Assembly: GCA_020200155.1 (NCBI GenBank)
Contig: JAIVJG010000168.1
Location: 1 to 52,214, forward strand
Length of the DNA: 52,214 bases
Source: Acidobacteriota bacterium
GTDB taxonomy: Bacteria; Acidobacteriota; Blastocatellia; Pyrinomonadales; Pyrinomonadaceae
Reading direction: 5' to 3'
In this document: in pieces, positions 24,466 through 32,888 of the stretch
How the letters are laid out: each line of letters opens with the position of its first letter
Position numbering within the stretch: position 1 is the stretch's first letter
Notes under the pieces: model-generated
What the model was told of the DNA's origin: nothing
Seen by the model: only the letters and a program-made list of their open reading frames with translations
Databases searched by the model: none
Made by a program: the position numbers and the translations under genes

Positions 24466-26175
24466 ATGAGTCGTTCGATACATTTCGCGGACAGCAGGAA
24501 GCGTGCGCGCACGGCTGCGTCCGAGCCGGAAGTGCAGGCGCGGCTGCGTGAGATCGTCGGCGCTGAACACGTGCTGGTTGACGAAGTGCGTGTCGAACCT
24601 TACGCGCAGGACGCTTTGAAGGAGAAGTTTCCGCCGGAGGCCGTCGTCCTGCCCGGCTCGGCCAATGAGGTCGCGGCAATCCTGAGGCTGGCGAACGAGC
24701 GCGGCTTTCCGGTGACGGCGCGCGGCGGCGGCGTGGGCTACACGGGCGGGGCTGTGCCCGTCGAGGGCGGCATCGTCGTCGGCACGGATCGCATGAACCG
24801 TATCCGCGAGATTGACGCGGACAATTTGCTCGTCGTCACAGAGCCGGGCGTGACGACCTACGCGCTGCAACAGGCGGTTGAGGAGCACGGACTTTTTTAT
24901 CCGCCCGACCCTGCCTCTTACAAAAATTCTTACATCGGCGGCAACATCGCAGAGAACGCGGGCGGCATCCGTTCGGCCAAGTACGGCGTGACGAAGCACT
25001 ACGTGCTCGGACTCGAAGTGGTGCTGCCGACAGGGGAGATCGTCGTGGCGGGCGGGCGGACGAGCAAGAACGTCGTCGGCTTCGATTTGACGGGACTGAT
25101 GTGCGGCTCCGAGGGCATGCTCGGCATCATCACGGAAGCGACGCTCCGCCTGCTCCCTCTGCCCGAAGCGACGCGCACCGTGCGCGCCACGTTCCGCACG
25201 ATGAAGGAGGCGTGCGCGTGCGTGCCGCACTTCACGCGCGCACGCGTGTCGCCGGTGGCGATTGAAGTGCTTGACAGCCACGCCATCCGCGCCGTCGAAT
25301 CCGAGTTCGCCTTCGGCATAGGCCTTGAGGCGGGCGCACTTCTGCTGGTCGCGGTTGACGGCTCGCCTGCAGAGGTCGAGCGCGAGGCGCGCGTCGTCGC
25401 AGAGGTAGTCAGGGCGGGCGGCGGCTACGACGTGATCCGCTCCGAGACGCGCGAGGAAGAGGAGCGCCTGTGGGACGTGCGCCGCGCTCTCTCGCCCGCG
25501 ATTAAGAAATACGGGACGCTCAAGTTCAACGAAGACGTGGTCGTGCCGCGCTCGCGCGTCCCCGAACTCATCGAGCGCGTGGACGAAATCGCGCGACGCC
25601 ACGCCACCTTCGTCGTCAACTTCGGACACCTCGGCGACGGCAATATTCACGTCAACTTCATGTGCGACCGCGCGGACGCCGAAGCGGTCAGACGCGCGTA
25701 CGGGGTGGCGCTCGTGGCGATGCTTTTGGCGGATGAGGTCGCGGCGCGCGGCGTTGAAGTTGATGTCGAGCGCGTGTTGCGTATGGCGCTGCTGCACGAT
25801 CTGGCGGAAGCGCGCACGGGCGACATGCCGCGCACGATGGTTGACTACTACGGCGCGGACGCGCGCAGGCATGCGGAGCGCGCGGCGTTCGACGACGTGA
25901 TGCGCGGGGCCGGGGCGGCGCGGAGCGTGCGCTATGGCGAGTTGCATGAAGATTACGAGCAGCGCGCGAGCATGGAGGCGCGGCTGGTGAAGGCTGCGGA
26001 CATCGTTGACCTGCTGGCGCAGGCGCTTGCGTTCGAGCGGGCAGGAGCACGCGGTCTGGACGAGTTCTGGGAGGGTGCCGAAGCGCGCGACTTCAAGCTC
26101 GAAGGCGCGGCGAGGGAAGTGGTCGGCGAAGTCCTGTCGGCGCTCGCATGCGCGCGTGAGGAGATTAAAAAGTAA
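24466..26175 (+). CDS. GlcD-type FAD oxidase fused to HD (YfbR-like) domain
   Basis: A 569-residue frame made of two incomplete proteins. Residues 1-409 are a GlcD-type FAD-linked oxidase (glycolate/D-lactate dehydrogenase family): FAD loop PVTARGGGVGYTGGAVP (82-98), GGNIAENAGGIRSAKYGVT (158-176), GSEGMLGIITEA and GHLGDGNIHVN (387-397). The family's final 70-80 residues with GEHGIG are missing. Residues 411-569 are a YfbR-like HD phosphohydrolase that begins at YGVALVAMLLADEV, just after where the VAEHS motif (first metal His) should be; the LLHDLAEARTGD core (442-453) is present. This looks like an in-frame deletion joining neighbouring genes near nucleotide 25695. Neither enzyme is likely to be fully active. 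Confidence 0.82.
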   Translation: MSRSIHFADSRKRARTAASEPEVQARLREIVGAEHVLVDEVRVEPYAQDALKEKFPPEAVVLPGSANEVAAILRLANERGFPVTARGGGVGYTGGAVPVEGGIVVGTDRMNRIREIDADNLLVVTEPGVTTYALQQAVEEHGLFYPPDPASYKNSYIGGNIAENAGGIRSAKYGVTKHYVLGLEVVLPTGEIVVAGGRTSKNVVGFDLTGLMCGSEGMLGIITEATLRLLPLPEATRTVRATFRTMKEACACVPHFTRARVSPVAIEVLDSHAIRAVESEFAFGIGLEAGALLLVAVDGSPAEVEREARVVAEVVRAGGGYDVIRSETREEEERLWDVRRALSPAIKKYGTLKFNEDVVVPRSRVPELIERVDEIARRHATFVVNFGHLGDGNIHVNFMCDRADAEAVRRAYGVALVAMLLADEVAARGVEVDVERVLRMALLHDLAEARTGDMPRTMVDYYGADARRHAERAAFDDVMRGAGAARSVRYGELHEDYEQRASMEARLVKAADIVDLLAQALAFERAGARGLDEFWEGAEARDFKLEGAAREVVGEVLSALACAREEIKK

Positions 26176-26243
26176 GCAACGTGCGGCGAGCAGTCGGCAG
26201 TTAAAATCCTTCTGTTCTTTACTCGGCGCTTATCGCACTTGTT

Positions 26244-26678
26244 ATGTTTGATTGGCTGACGCAGACAATACACAGGTTTGGCCTGAGTTGGGGAGAAGTG
26301 CTGGTCGGGCTGGCGATCTCTGCGGCGACCTTCGTGCTCAGCCTCGCGGTGGTGACGTGGGTGCTGGTCAAACTCCCGGCCACATATTTCCACACGTCGC
26401 ACGACCGCGACTTCTGGGTCGAGCGCCATCGCGTGCTGCGCTGGGGCGGCATCATCGCGAAGAATTTGTGCGGCTTGTTTCTCGTCGTGCTCGGCGTCTT
26501 GATGTCTCTGCCGGGCGTGCCGGGGCAGGGCGTCCTGACGATTCTGCTGGGCATCATGCTGCTCGACTTCCCCGGCAAGCGACGCCTGGAACAGAAGCTG
26601 GTCAAACAGCCTAAAGTTTTGCGCGCCATCAACGGCCTGCGCGAGCGATTCGACAAGCCGCCGCTCGTGCTCGACTGA
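26244..26678 (+). CDS. PGPGW-type transmembrane protein
   Basis: A 144-residue membrane protein with two or three helices (about 18-42, 70-88, 92-108). The LPGVPGQGVLTILLGIMLLD segment (87-106) is the PGPGW-family signature, followed by FPGKRRLEQ. Function unknown. It is probably a small inner-membrane protein. The start follows CACTTGTT with no Shine-Dalgarno. Confidence 0.72.
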   Translation: MFDWLTQTIHRFGLSWGEVLVGLAISAATFVLSLAVVTWVLVKLPATYFHTSHDRDFWVERHRVLRWGGIIAKNLCGLFLVVLGVLMSLPGVPGQGVLTILLGIMLLDFPGKRRLEQKLVKQPKVLRAINGLRERFDKPPLVLD

Positions 26679-26683
26679 AAGCA

Positions 26684-26768
26684 ACGATGAGCGATCAAGA
26701 ATGAAAGCATGGCTGTCAAATTCTTGCTTTTTACTTCCGTTTTCCGCCCACATCCTTCCTCCTTCGCT
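26684..26768. repeat. Intergenic hairpin R8 (degenerate)
   Basis: A weak palindrome around 26690-26730 (AAGAATGAAAGCA with TGCTTTTTACTT). Its minus strand contains TTGACAGCCATGCTTTCATTC, almost the same as the loop of R3 at about 4645, so R3 and R8 share a common element. Confidence 0.5.
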
Positions 26769-26913
26769 TTTCGCCGCGTTGACAAGGGCGAAGCGCGTTT
26801 GTTAGGTTCCTTTATCAATTTAAGCGACTGGAGCGAAACCTTTTTTGATTAGCATGTTGATGGTGCGCCGTCGCAGTTTTCTTTCGATGAACAACTTGAA
26901 CCCCCCAAAGAGA

Positions 26914-27936
26914 ATGCCGTTAAAACACCTGACGGTGTTTTTTATTATCGCCCTGCTGCTCTCCGCGTCCACCGGGTGCAGTAAATTCATCAAGAAAAAA
27001 GTTACCGTCCCGCCGGTGCTCACGCCGCTTCTGGAAGCGGACACGGCGAAGCTCATCGAAGAGATCAACCGGCAGGCGGCCCTGCGTTCGTTGAGCGGGA
27101 AGGTTGACTTACAGTTCCTCGACACGTCATTCGCCGAGTGCGGTCTGGTGGAGAAGTTCCGCACGGCGGAAGGCTCGCTGGTGGCGCAGCGCGACGGCCA
27201 GATTTACCTGGCGATTCAGGCACCGTTCGGCATCAAGATCGCGGAGATGAGTTCGGACGGCGAGCACTTCTGGGTCGCGCTCTATCAGGGCGACGAGAAG
27301 TACAGGCGCTTCGTGCAGGGCACGAACAACGCCGTCTACCGCAAACTTGACGCCGACGGCGCGAAGCCACGTTGCGACGGCGGCGGCGAAAAACAGTTGG
27401 CCGCCATGCAGCGCGCCACCGTCAGCACTCTGTCGAGCCTGCGCCCGCACCACTTCACAGACGCGCTGCTCCTGCGCCCCATCACCACCGAGAACTCGAA
27501 TTTGATTTACGCGCAGGCCGAAAGCTTCGAGGAAGAACCCGACACGCGCGTGAGCGCGAAGAAGGGAGCGCGCGTCGTGCGCGGCTACTACGTGCTCTCG
27601 GAGCTTGAGCCGCAGGGCGCAAACCGCGCGCGTGTCTTGCGCCGCTTCTGGTTCGACCGCATCGGCGACATCCGTCTGGCGCGTGTCCAGACCTACGATG
27701 AGGGCGGCGCGCTGACGACCGACGTGGTCTACGGAGCGACTAAAAGTTTCGGCGAGGGCGGCGTCAAACTGCCTTCGATAGTGGAACTCACGCGCCCGCA
27801 CGACAGCTATTCGATTCGCATGAGCTTCCAGCAGCCCGAAGCGGCGAAGGTCAACCAGCCGTTCGACAGGGACATCTTCGTTCTGAAGAACACTTCCAAT
27901 CTGCCGGAAGTAAATCTGGACGCGCAGAAAAAATAG
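26914..27936 (+). CDS. Outer-membrane lipoprotein (LolB/DUF4292-like)
   Basis: A 340-residue lipoprotein: signal 1-21 with the lipobox STGC (Cys22). The mature part (about 55-200) has RSLSGKVDLQF, AEGSLVAQRDGQIYLAIQAP and FGIKIAEMSSDGEHFWVALY, a beta-half-barrel pattern as in LolA/LolB or DUF4292 proteins. The frame reaches back to 26845, but the signal peptide fits a start at 26914 (AAAGAGA before it). It heads a cluster with an FtsX-type permease, a LolD-type ATPase and a LolA-like protein, so a role in lipoprotein or lipid delivery to the outer membrane is likely. The fold call is by pattern only. Confidence 0.72.
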   Translation: MPLKHLTVFFIIALLLSASTGCSKFIKKKVTVPPVLTPLLEADTAKLIEEINRQAALRSLSGKVDLQFLDTSFAECGLVEKFRTAEGSLVAQRDGQIYLAIQAPFGIKIAEMSSDGEHFWVALYQGDEKYRRFVQGTNNAVYRKLDADGAKPRCDGGGEKQLAAMQRATVSTLSSLRPHHFTDALLLRPITTENSNLIYAQAESFEEEPDTRVSAKKGARVVRGYYVLSELEPQGANRARVLRRFWFDRIGDIRLARVQTYDEGGALTTDVVYGATKSFGEGGVKLPSIVELTRPHDSYSIRMSFQQPEAAKVNQPFDRDIFVLKNTSNLPEVNLDAQKK

Positions 27937-27981
27937 AGGCCGGGGGCCAGTGAAAACTGATTTCCACTAACCTCTGGTCTC
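27936..27981. repeat. Intergenic hairpin R9
   Basis: The left arm GAGGCCGGGGGCCAGTG pairs imperfectly with the right arm CACTAACCTCTGGTCTC over 17 bases. It starts at the stop codon of the lipoprotein gene and lies before the permease start. Confidence 0.65.
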
Positions 27982-28003
27982 TAATCTTCAACCACTGCCT
28001 TTT

Positions 28004-29101
28004 ATGGATAATCTCGTCACAGCCAACATCCGACAGCGCCCGGTGCGCGCCATGGTGAGCGCAGCCGGGGTGGCGCTCGGCGTCTGTCTGGTGATGCTGT
28101 TTACGGGGCTGTCGCGCGGGATGTCGAACGATCTTCAGCGACGCTCGTCGAACATCCGCTCGGAGATCATTTTTACACGGGCTGGTTCGACCGATCTGAC
28201 GAGTTCCACCGCCAACCTGAGCGTGAAGTACGCCGACGAGCTTCTAAAGATCGAGGGCGTGGAGTCGGCTGTGCCTTCGATTCGTTACGTGTCGCAGGGC
28301 GGGCGCGGCTTCGGCTTCGAGCAGGTGGAGGGCGTGGACTGGGAGCCTTTCGCACGCATGAACGACATGCGCCTCGTCAAAGGCCGTCCGCCGCAGGGCC
28401 TCAACGAAGTGGTCGTGGACGAGACCAAGGCGCGCAACAACAGCCTCAAGGTCGGCGACACGTTGAAACTCTTCGGCAATCAGGATTACAGCGTGTCCGG
28501 CATTTACACGCCGGAGGCCGGGCCGCGCGTCAAGATGTCGCTCGCAGCGATGCAGGACGCGCTGGAAGCGCCGGGCAAGTGCAGTTGGATTTACGTCAAG
28601 CTCAGGAAGCCGGACGAAGAAGTCGCGGTGGCGCGACGACTCGACGAGACCCTGCCGGGGAATAAAATTCAGTTGACGCGCGATGTCTTCACGAACGTCG
28701 AGAAGAGCATCCCGTATCTGGGCGTTTTCCTGCGCACGCTCGTCGTGCTGGCGGCCATCGTCAGCACGCTCGTCGTGATGCTGGCGATGTACACGACGAT
28801 CACGGAGCGCACGCGCGAAATCGGCATCCTCAAGGCGCTCGGCGCGTCGCGCGGCTACATCGTCGGGGCGATTGAGAAGGAAGCGGTCTTCATCAGCGTG
28901 CTCGGCCTCGTCGCGGGCTTCGCCGCCTCGTTCGTCGCCGGATACCTGATTGAACGCTCCTATGGCCTGCCGTTTGAATACAGTTGGCGCTGGGCACTGA
29001 CGGCGACGCTCATCGGACTCGGCGGCGGCATACTCGGCGCGCTCTACCCCGCTCTGCGCGCCGCCAACCTCGACCCGGTGAATGCGCTCTCGTATGAGTG
29101 A
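28004..29101 (+). CDS. FtsX/MacB-type ABC transporter permease
   Basis: A 365-residue permease: one N-terminal helix (about 17-36), a large periplasmic MacB-type domain (40-240, with DQLTSS-like variable parts and VVVDETKARNNSLKVGDTL) and three C-terminal helices (about 243-265, 297-320, 327-350). The FtsX signature TERTREIGILKALGASRGYI follows the second helix. The C-terminus PALRAANLDPVNALSYE is the usual ending. Such permeases with LolD-type ATPases drive lipoprotein release, efflux or peptide export. The ATPase gene follows, separated by hairpin R10. The start follows GCCTTTT with no Shine-Dalgarno. Confidence 0.88.
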   Translation: MDNLVTANIRQRPVRAMVSAAGVALGVCLVMLFTGLSRGMSNDLQRRSSNIRSEIIFTRAGSTDLTSSTANLSVKYADELLKIEGVESAVPSIRYVSQGGRGFGFEQVEGVDWEPFARMNDMRLVKGRPPQGLNEVVVDETKARNNSLKVGDTLKLFGNQDYSVSGIYTPEAGPRVKMSLAAMQDALEAPGKCSWIYVKLRKPDEEVAVARRLDETLPGNKIQLTRDVFTNVEKSIPYLGVFLRTLVVLAAIVSTLVVMLAMYTTITERTREIGILKALGASRGYIVGAIEKEAVFISVLGLVAGFAASFVAGYLIERSYGLPFEYSWRWALTATLIGLGGGILGALYPALRAANLDPVNALSYE

Positions 29102-29175
29102 TCAGTGATGCGTGATATGTGATAAGAAAGAACCTCCTGTCTTTCTCTTATCACTCATCACTCATCACTTATCAC
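29098..29175. repeat. Intergenic long hairpin R10 (GTGATAAGTGAT type)
   Basis: Left arm 29098-29130 and right arm 29141-29175, both built of GTGAT/ATCAC words, pair over most of 33 bp. It covers the stop codon of the permease gene and ends 10 bases before the ATPase start, inside what should be one operon. Confidence 0.88.
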
Positions 29176-29185
29176 TGAATTGCTT

Positions 29186-30100
29186 ATGAGGAAAATCCTG
29201 CAAGCCGAGAATCTGGAGAAGGTCTACCGTGTGGGTAGCGTGGACGTGCCTGCTCTGCGGGGCGTGTCGCTCGACGTGGAAGAGGGTGAGTTCGTCGCGA
29301 TCATGGGGCCTTCGGGGTGCGGCAAGTCAACCATGCTGCACCTGCTCGGCGGGCTGCTGACGCCGACCAGCGGGCGCATCATCATTGACGACGAAGACTT
29401 AACCGCCGCCTCCGACGCACGCCGCACAGACATCCGACGCCGCAAGATCGGCTTCGTCTTCCAGCGTTTCAACCTCTTTCCGACGCTCACGGCGGAAGGA
29501 AATCTGCGCCTCGCCGAGCGCATCCACGCGGGCGGCGACGGCAAGAAAGACGATCCCGAACGACGACGCGAAATCCTCGGCCTGCTCAAGCTCGAAGATA
29601 AGATGCATCACAAGCCTCTGGAACTCTCCGGCGGCGAGCAGCAACGCGTCGCCCTCGCACGCGCCCTCGTCACGAGTCCCGCCATCATCCTCGCCGACGA
29701 GCCGACCGGAAATCTTGACACGGAGAACTCCGCCATCGTGCTCAATATGTTTCAGGAGATGAACTACCGGCTCAACCAGACCATCATTATGATTACGCAC
29801 AACCCCGAAGCCGCCGCCATGTGCAAACGCATTATCCAGATGCGCGACGGCCAGATCATTGCGCCGCCGCACTGGTTCGAGGGGGGCGAACTTAAACCCC
29901 CCGGACTGCATCACAATGTGTCTCTTGGAGCGAAAAAATTGCTCCTTCCGCCCGAAAATCTAGGGCAAAACCCCGGCGCACAGGAGATTTTGAAGGGCGC
30001 GCAATTTGCAACCAGCCGCCCTGAAGTGCGCGTCAGAGGGTGGCGCGAAATGGTGGATGGTGACGGCAAAGTAGTCGCCTACGAAGTTGACATAGAGTAA
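29186..30100 (+). CDS. LolD/MacB-type ABC transporter ATP-binding protein
   Basis: A 304-residue ATPase partner of the preceding permease. Walker A is GPSGCGKS (41-48), the Q-loop FQRFNLFP, the signature [15 protein letters not shown] (147-161), Walker B ILADEP (168-173) and the D-loop NLDTENSA, followed by the switch His in MITHNPEAA. Normal members have about 225-240 residues. Here a tail of about 80 residues follows ([12 protein letters not shown] and onward, ending VVAYEVDIE), of unknown fold. The start at the ATG at 29186 follows TTGCTT; an in-frame TTG is six bases upstream. Confidence 0.92.
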   Translation: MRKILQAENLEKVYRVGSVDVPALRGVSLDVEEGEFVAIMGPSGCGKSTMLHLLGGLLTPTSGRIIIDDEDLTAASDARRTDIRRRKIGFVFQRFNLFPTLTAEGNLRLAERIHAGGDGKKDDPERRREILGLLKLEDKMHHKPLELSGGEQQRVALARALVTSPAIILADEPTGNLDTENSAIVLNMFQEMNYRLNQTIIMITHNPEAAAMCKRIIQMRDGQIIAPPHWFEGGELKPPGLHHNVSLGAKKLLLPPENLGQNPGAQEILKGAQFATSRPEVRVRGWREMVDGDGKVVAYEVDIE

Positions 30101-30169
30101 TCATTAACTATAATCACCCGGATTCGAGACCGGGCAGGAGTCTCCCCAACTTAACTCAAAGGAGTTTGC

Positions 30170-30838
30170 ATGAAGAAGTTAGTTTCGCTTGGCCTCGTTA
30201 GTTTAATGTTGATAGCCTCGCTGGTCGTCACCCCACGGCCCGCGAGCGCGCAAGGCCCCGGCCTTGTCAGTTCCATCCTTAATCGCATGGAGCGCAACCG
30301 CCGTGACCTGCGTAGCCTGCACGCCGGTTTGGTGATGCAGAAATACAACGCGCAGCTTCACGACATGGACACATTGTTCGGCGAAGTGCAATACATCCCC
30401 GGCTCCGGGCGCAACATGTCTGTGCGCGTTGACTGGCACAAGCCACAGGTCGAGATGCTGGCGGTGAAAGACGGGCAGTACACGCTCTATCGCCCGCGTC
30501 TGAACATGGCTTACAAAGGCACTACAGCCTCCACTTCTAAAAGCACCAAAGTGAGCAGCGTACTCGGTTTCGGTCTCAACGCTTCAGGCGCGCAGTTGAA
30601 GAGCAACTTCGACGTGCAGCCTGTCGGTGAGGGGACTCTGGACGCCGGTGGCCCGCATGTGGTGATGCTGAAACTGATCCCGAAGGGCAACGCCGGCTAC
30701 CAGTTCGCCGAAGTCTGGGTGGACGACAGCGGCATGCCCGTGCAGACGCGCGTCACCGAGAAGAACGGCGACTCGACGCTCGTGCGCCTGACACCCGCGA
30801 CGCCTTGCCTCAGACGCGCACGTTCGCGTATTTTCTAA
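30170..30838 (+). CDS. LolA-like outer-membrane lipoprotein carrier
   Basis: A 222-residue periplasmic protein: signal 1-27 (ending ASAQ), then a LolA/LolB-type half barrel (LNRMERNRRDLRSLHAGLV, LFGEVQYIPGSGRNMSVRVDW, TLYRPRLNMAYKG, YQFAEVWVDDSGMPVQTRV). Expected to carry lipoproteins or lipids from the permease/ATPase pair to the outer membrane. AAAGGAG precedes the ATG. The last residues (TPATPCLRRARSRIF) are basic and do not resemble the usual hydrophobic LolA end, so the C-terminus may be truncated or shifted. Confidence 0.8.
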   Translation: MKKLVSLGLVSLMLIASLVVTPRPASAQGPGLVSSILNRMERNRRDLRSLHAGLVMQKYNAQLHDMDTLFGEVQYIPGSGRNMSVRVDWHKPQVEMLAVKDGQYTLYRPRLNMAYKGTTASTSKSTKVSSVLGFGLNASGAQLKSNFDVQPVGEGTLDAGGPHVVMLKLIPKGNAGYQFAEVWVDDSGMPVQTRVTEKNGDSTLVRLTPATPCLRRARSRIF

Positions 30839-30922
30839 CGAAGTTTTCAGAAGGAACACTTCGGGCGCGTTTGTAGTTTGTCACCCCGCGACGCCCGACG
30901 GCCACCGGCCTAAACCGTTTCA

Positions 30923-32011
30923 ATGAAGAGAAGCACATTTCTCAAGCTCAAGCTGCGCGAGGCGACGTTCATCTCGCGCGCTCTGCTCTCGACGCGCCAT
31001 CCCGTGCTCGCGCACGTCATACCGATGCGCCGCTGCAACCTGGACTGCACCTATTGCAATGAGTACGACAAGGTCTCTGAGCCAGTCCCCTTGGACGTGA
31101 TGAAGCAGCGGCTCGACAAACTCGCAGACCTCGGCACCTCGATCATTACCATTTCGGGTGGCGAGCCGATGATGCATCCCGGCATCTACGAGATCGTCCG
31201 CCACATCCGCCGTCGCGGGATGCTCGCCGGCCTCATCACCAACGGCTACTACCTGACGCCCGCAAAGATCAAGAAGTTCAACGAGGCCGGACTCGAATAT
31301 CTACAGATCAGCATTGATAACGTCGAGCCGGATGAGGTCTCAAAAAAGAGCCTGAGCCTGCTCGACAAGCGTCTGCGCTGGCTCTCCGAACACGCAGACT
31401 TTCAGGTCAACATCAATTCCGTGATCGGCAGCGGCGTCAATAAACCGGAGGACGCGCTCGTTATTGACAAGCGCGCTCTCGAACTGGGTTTCACCAGCAC
31501 CATCGGCGTCATCCACGACGGCAGCGGCGAACTCAAGCCGCTCGGTGACAACGAGCGTCGCGTCTACCGCGAAGTGCAAAAACTTCCCGACCATCACGAG
31601 TTCGAGCCGATTGAGATTAAGAGTGCGTGGCAGGGCCTGTGGCAGCTTGCGCGCAACGTCGGGCGACGCGAGTATGCGCGGCTCGACTGGTTTCAGGAGA
31701 AACTCATCGCGGGCAAGCCGAACGAGTGGCGCTGCCGCGCAGGCGCGCGCTATCTCTACGTCAGCGAGGATGGGTTAGTCCACTACTGCTCGCAGCAGCG
31801 CGGCCTGCCCGGCATCCCACTTGAAGATTACACGATGGAAGATTTCGAGCGCGAGTACAACACGGAGAAATGGTGCGCTCCCTTCTGCACGGTCGCCTGC
31901 GTCCACAAAGTCTCCGTCCTCGATAACTGGCGCGACCCGCAGATCGGCACACAGAACGCACGCCCGCAAAAACTCCGCGACGCCATCGGGCGCGTCCTGC
32001 GCGCCGAATGA
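30923..32011 (+). CDS. Radical SAM protein with C-terminal Cys cluster
   Basis: A 362-residue radical SAM enzyme. The 4Fe-4S triad is CNLDCTYC (Cys38, Cys42, Cys45), and the SAM-binding motif is [11 protein letters not shown] (77-87). The C-terminal third has further cysteines ([33 protein letters not shown]), suggesting a SPASM-like second cluster, as in peptide-modifying or HpnH-like enzymes. It uses S-adenosylmethionine to make a radical; the substrate is unknown. No small precursor peptide gene is evident next to it. It follows the LolA-like gene by 85 bases and may be co-transcribed. It ends at a terminator shared with the convergent TPR gene. Confidence 0.88.
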   Translation: MKRSTFLKLKLREATFISRALLSTRHPVLAHVIPMRRCNLDCTYCNEYDKVSEPVPLDVMKQRLDKLADLGTSIITISGGEPMMHPGIYEIVRHIRRRGMLAGLITNGYYLTPAKIKKFNEAGLEYLQISIDNVEPDEVSKKSLSLLDKRLRWLSEHADFQVNINSVIGSGVNKPEDALVIDKRALELGFTSTIGVIHDGSGELKPLGDNERRVYREVQKLPDHHEFEPIEIKSAWQGLWQLARNVGRREYARLDWFQEKLIAGKPNEWRCRAGARYLYVSEDGLVHYCSQQRGLPGIPLEDYTMEDFEREYNTEKWCAPFCTVACVHKVSVLDNWRDPQIGTQNARPQKLRDAIGRVLRAE

Positions 32012-32035
32012 TTGCAAAGTAACTTGATTGAGACG

Positions 32036-32077
32036 AGCCTCAAGCGAAGCGGAAACGCATTCCCTTGAGGCTTTCTA
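32036..32077. terminator. Intrinsic terminator between convergent genes
   Basis: AGCCTCAAG (32036-32044) pairs with CTTGAGGCT (32064-32072) and is followed by TTCT. The T run is short on the plus strand. It lies between the radical SAM gene and the minus-strand TPR gene. Confidence 0.6.
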
Positions 32078-32878
32078 GTCTGGATTGAGAGTTCGTAGCA
32101 GTTCCCGCGAACGAGTTTCTGCGGCATTGCAGAGCGCGCCGGGAGGTGTCCGGGCGCAGACGCGGCTTTGCAGAAATTTTTGATATGCGTCGGCTGCCTC
32201 GGATGTGTGACCAAGCAGTTCAAGCTCGGAAGCGATGCGATAAGAGAGCGTTTCATCCGGCTCGCCGCCGCGCTTTGCGGCGAGGAATTCAGCCAGAGAC
32301 TCTTCCGCCCGCCCCGCCCTTGCGAATTCCAGACCGAGCAACTTGTGTGTGTGCGGGTCGTCTTCCAGTTTCAGTGCGGCGCGATATTCACGGATCGTCT
32401 GCTCCCCCCGCTCGTGTAGCTTCGACCGCTCGGCGCGTGCCAGATGAGCGTCAACGGTCTGGTAATCGCGGTAGAAAAAGAAAGCCCCTGCCGATAGCAA
32501 CAGTGCCGCGTAAAGGAGAGACGATGCGAAGTCTCGCCGCGTTCGTCCCTGCTTTTCATCCCTATCTGCTGAATCATCCGCGACAGAACTCATCACTTCG
32601 TCCAACGCCGGCTTCGGCTCTGCGACTCTCTCGCGCGTTGGCAATCGCGCGTCGGAGCGCAGAAGCTCCCAAGCGGCGAGGAGAGGCAGGACGACCAGCG
32701 GGAAGAGAAAGGTTGAGGCGAAGACGGTGAGTGCGACGGCGACTGCTGCGGGCGTGCCGGTGCCTCGTCGTCGCAGGCGTGAGAGCGCCCATGCGGAGGC
32801 GAACGTGGCGAGCAGGTAGCTGGCCGGGCGCAGTAGCTCGGAGAAATCCCCTGCGGAGACTTGCCAGCCCGCGCCCAC
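32075..32878 (-). CDS. Membrane protein with TPR domain
   Basis: A 267-residue protein: two or three N-terminal hydrophobic segments (about 18-33, 42-70), an acidic/basic cytoplasmic stretch, a further helix (about 117-133: SSLLYAALLLSAGAFFFY) and a C-terminal region of TPR-type helices (REYRAALKLEDDPHTHKLLG, then LEFARAGRAEESLAEFLAAK). The start is a GTG at 32878, with AAGGGCGGG upstream, 10 bases after the pyruvate kinase stop. Function unknown. It probably organises a membrane complex. Confidence 0.62.
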   Translation of the reverse strand: MGAGWQVSAGDFSELLRPASYLLATFASAWALSRLRRRGTGTPAAVAVALTVFASTFLFPLVVLPLLAAWELLRSDARLPTRERVAEPKPALDEVMSSVADDSADRDEKQGRTRRDFASSLLYAALLLSAGAFFFYRDYQTVDAHLARAERSKLHERGEQTIREYRAALKLEDDPHTHKLLGLEFARAGRAEESLAEFLAAKRGGEPDETLSYRIASELELLGHTSEAADAYQKFLQSRVCARTPPGALCNAAETRSRELLRTLNPD

Positions 32879-32888
32879 CAGCCCGCCC

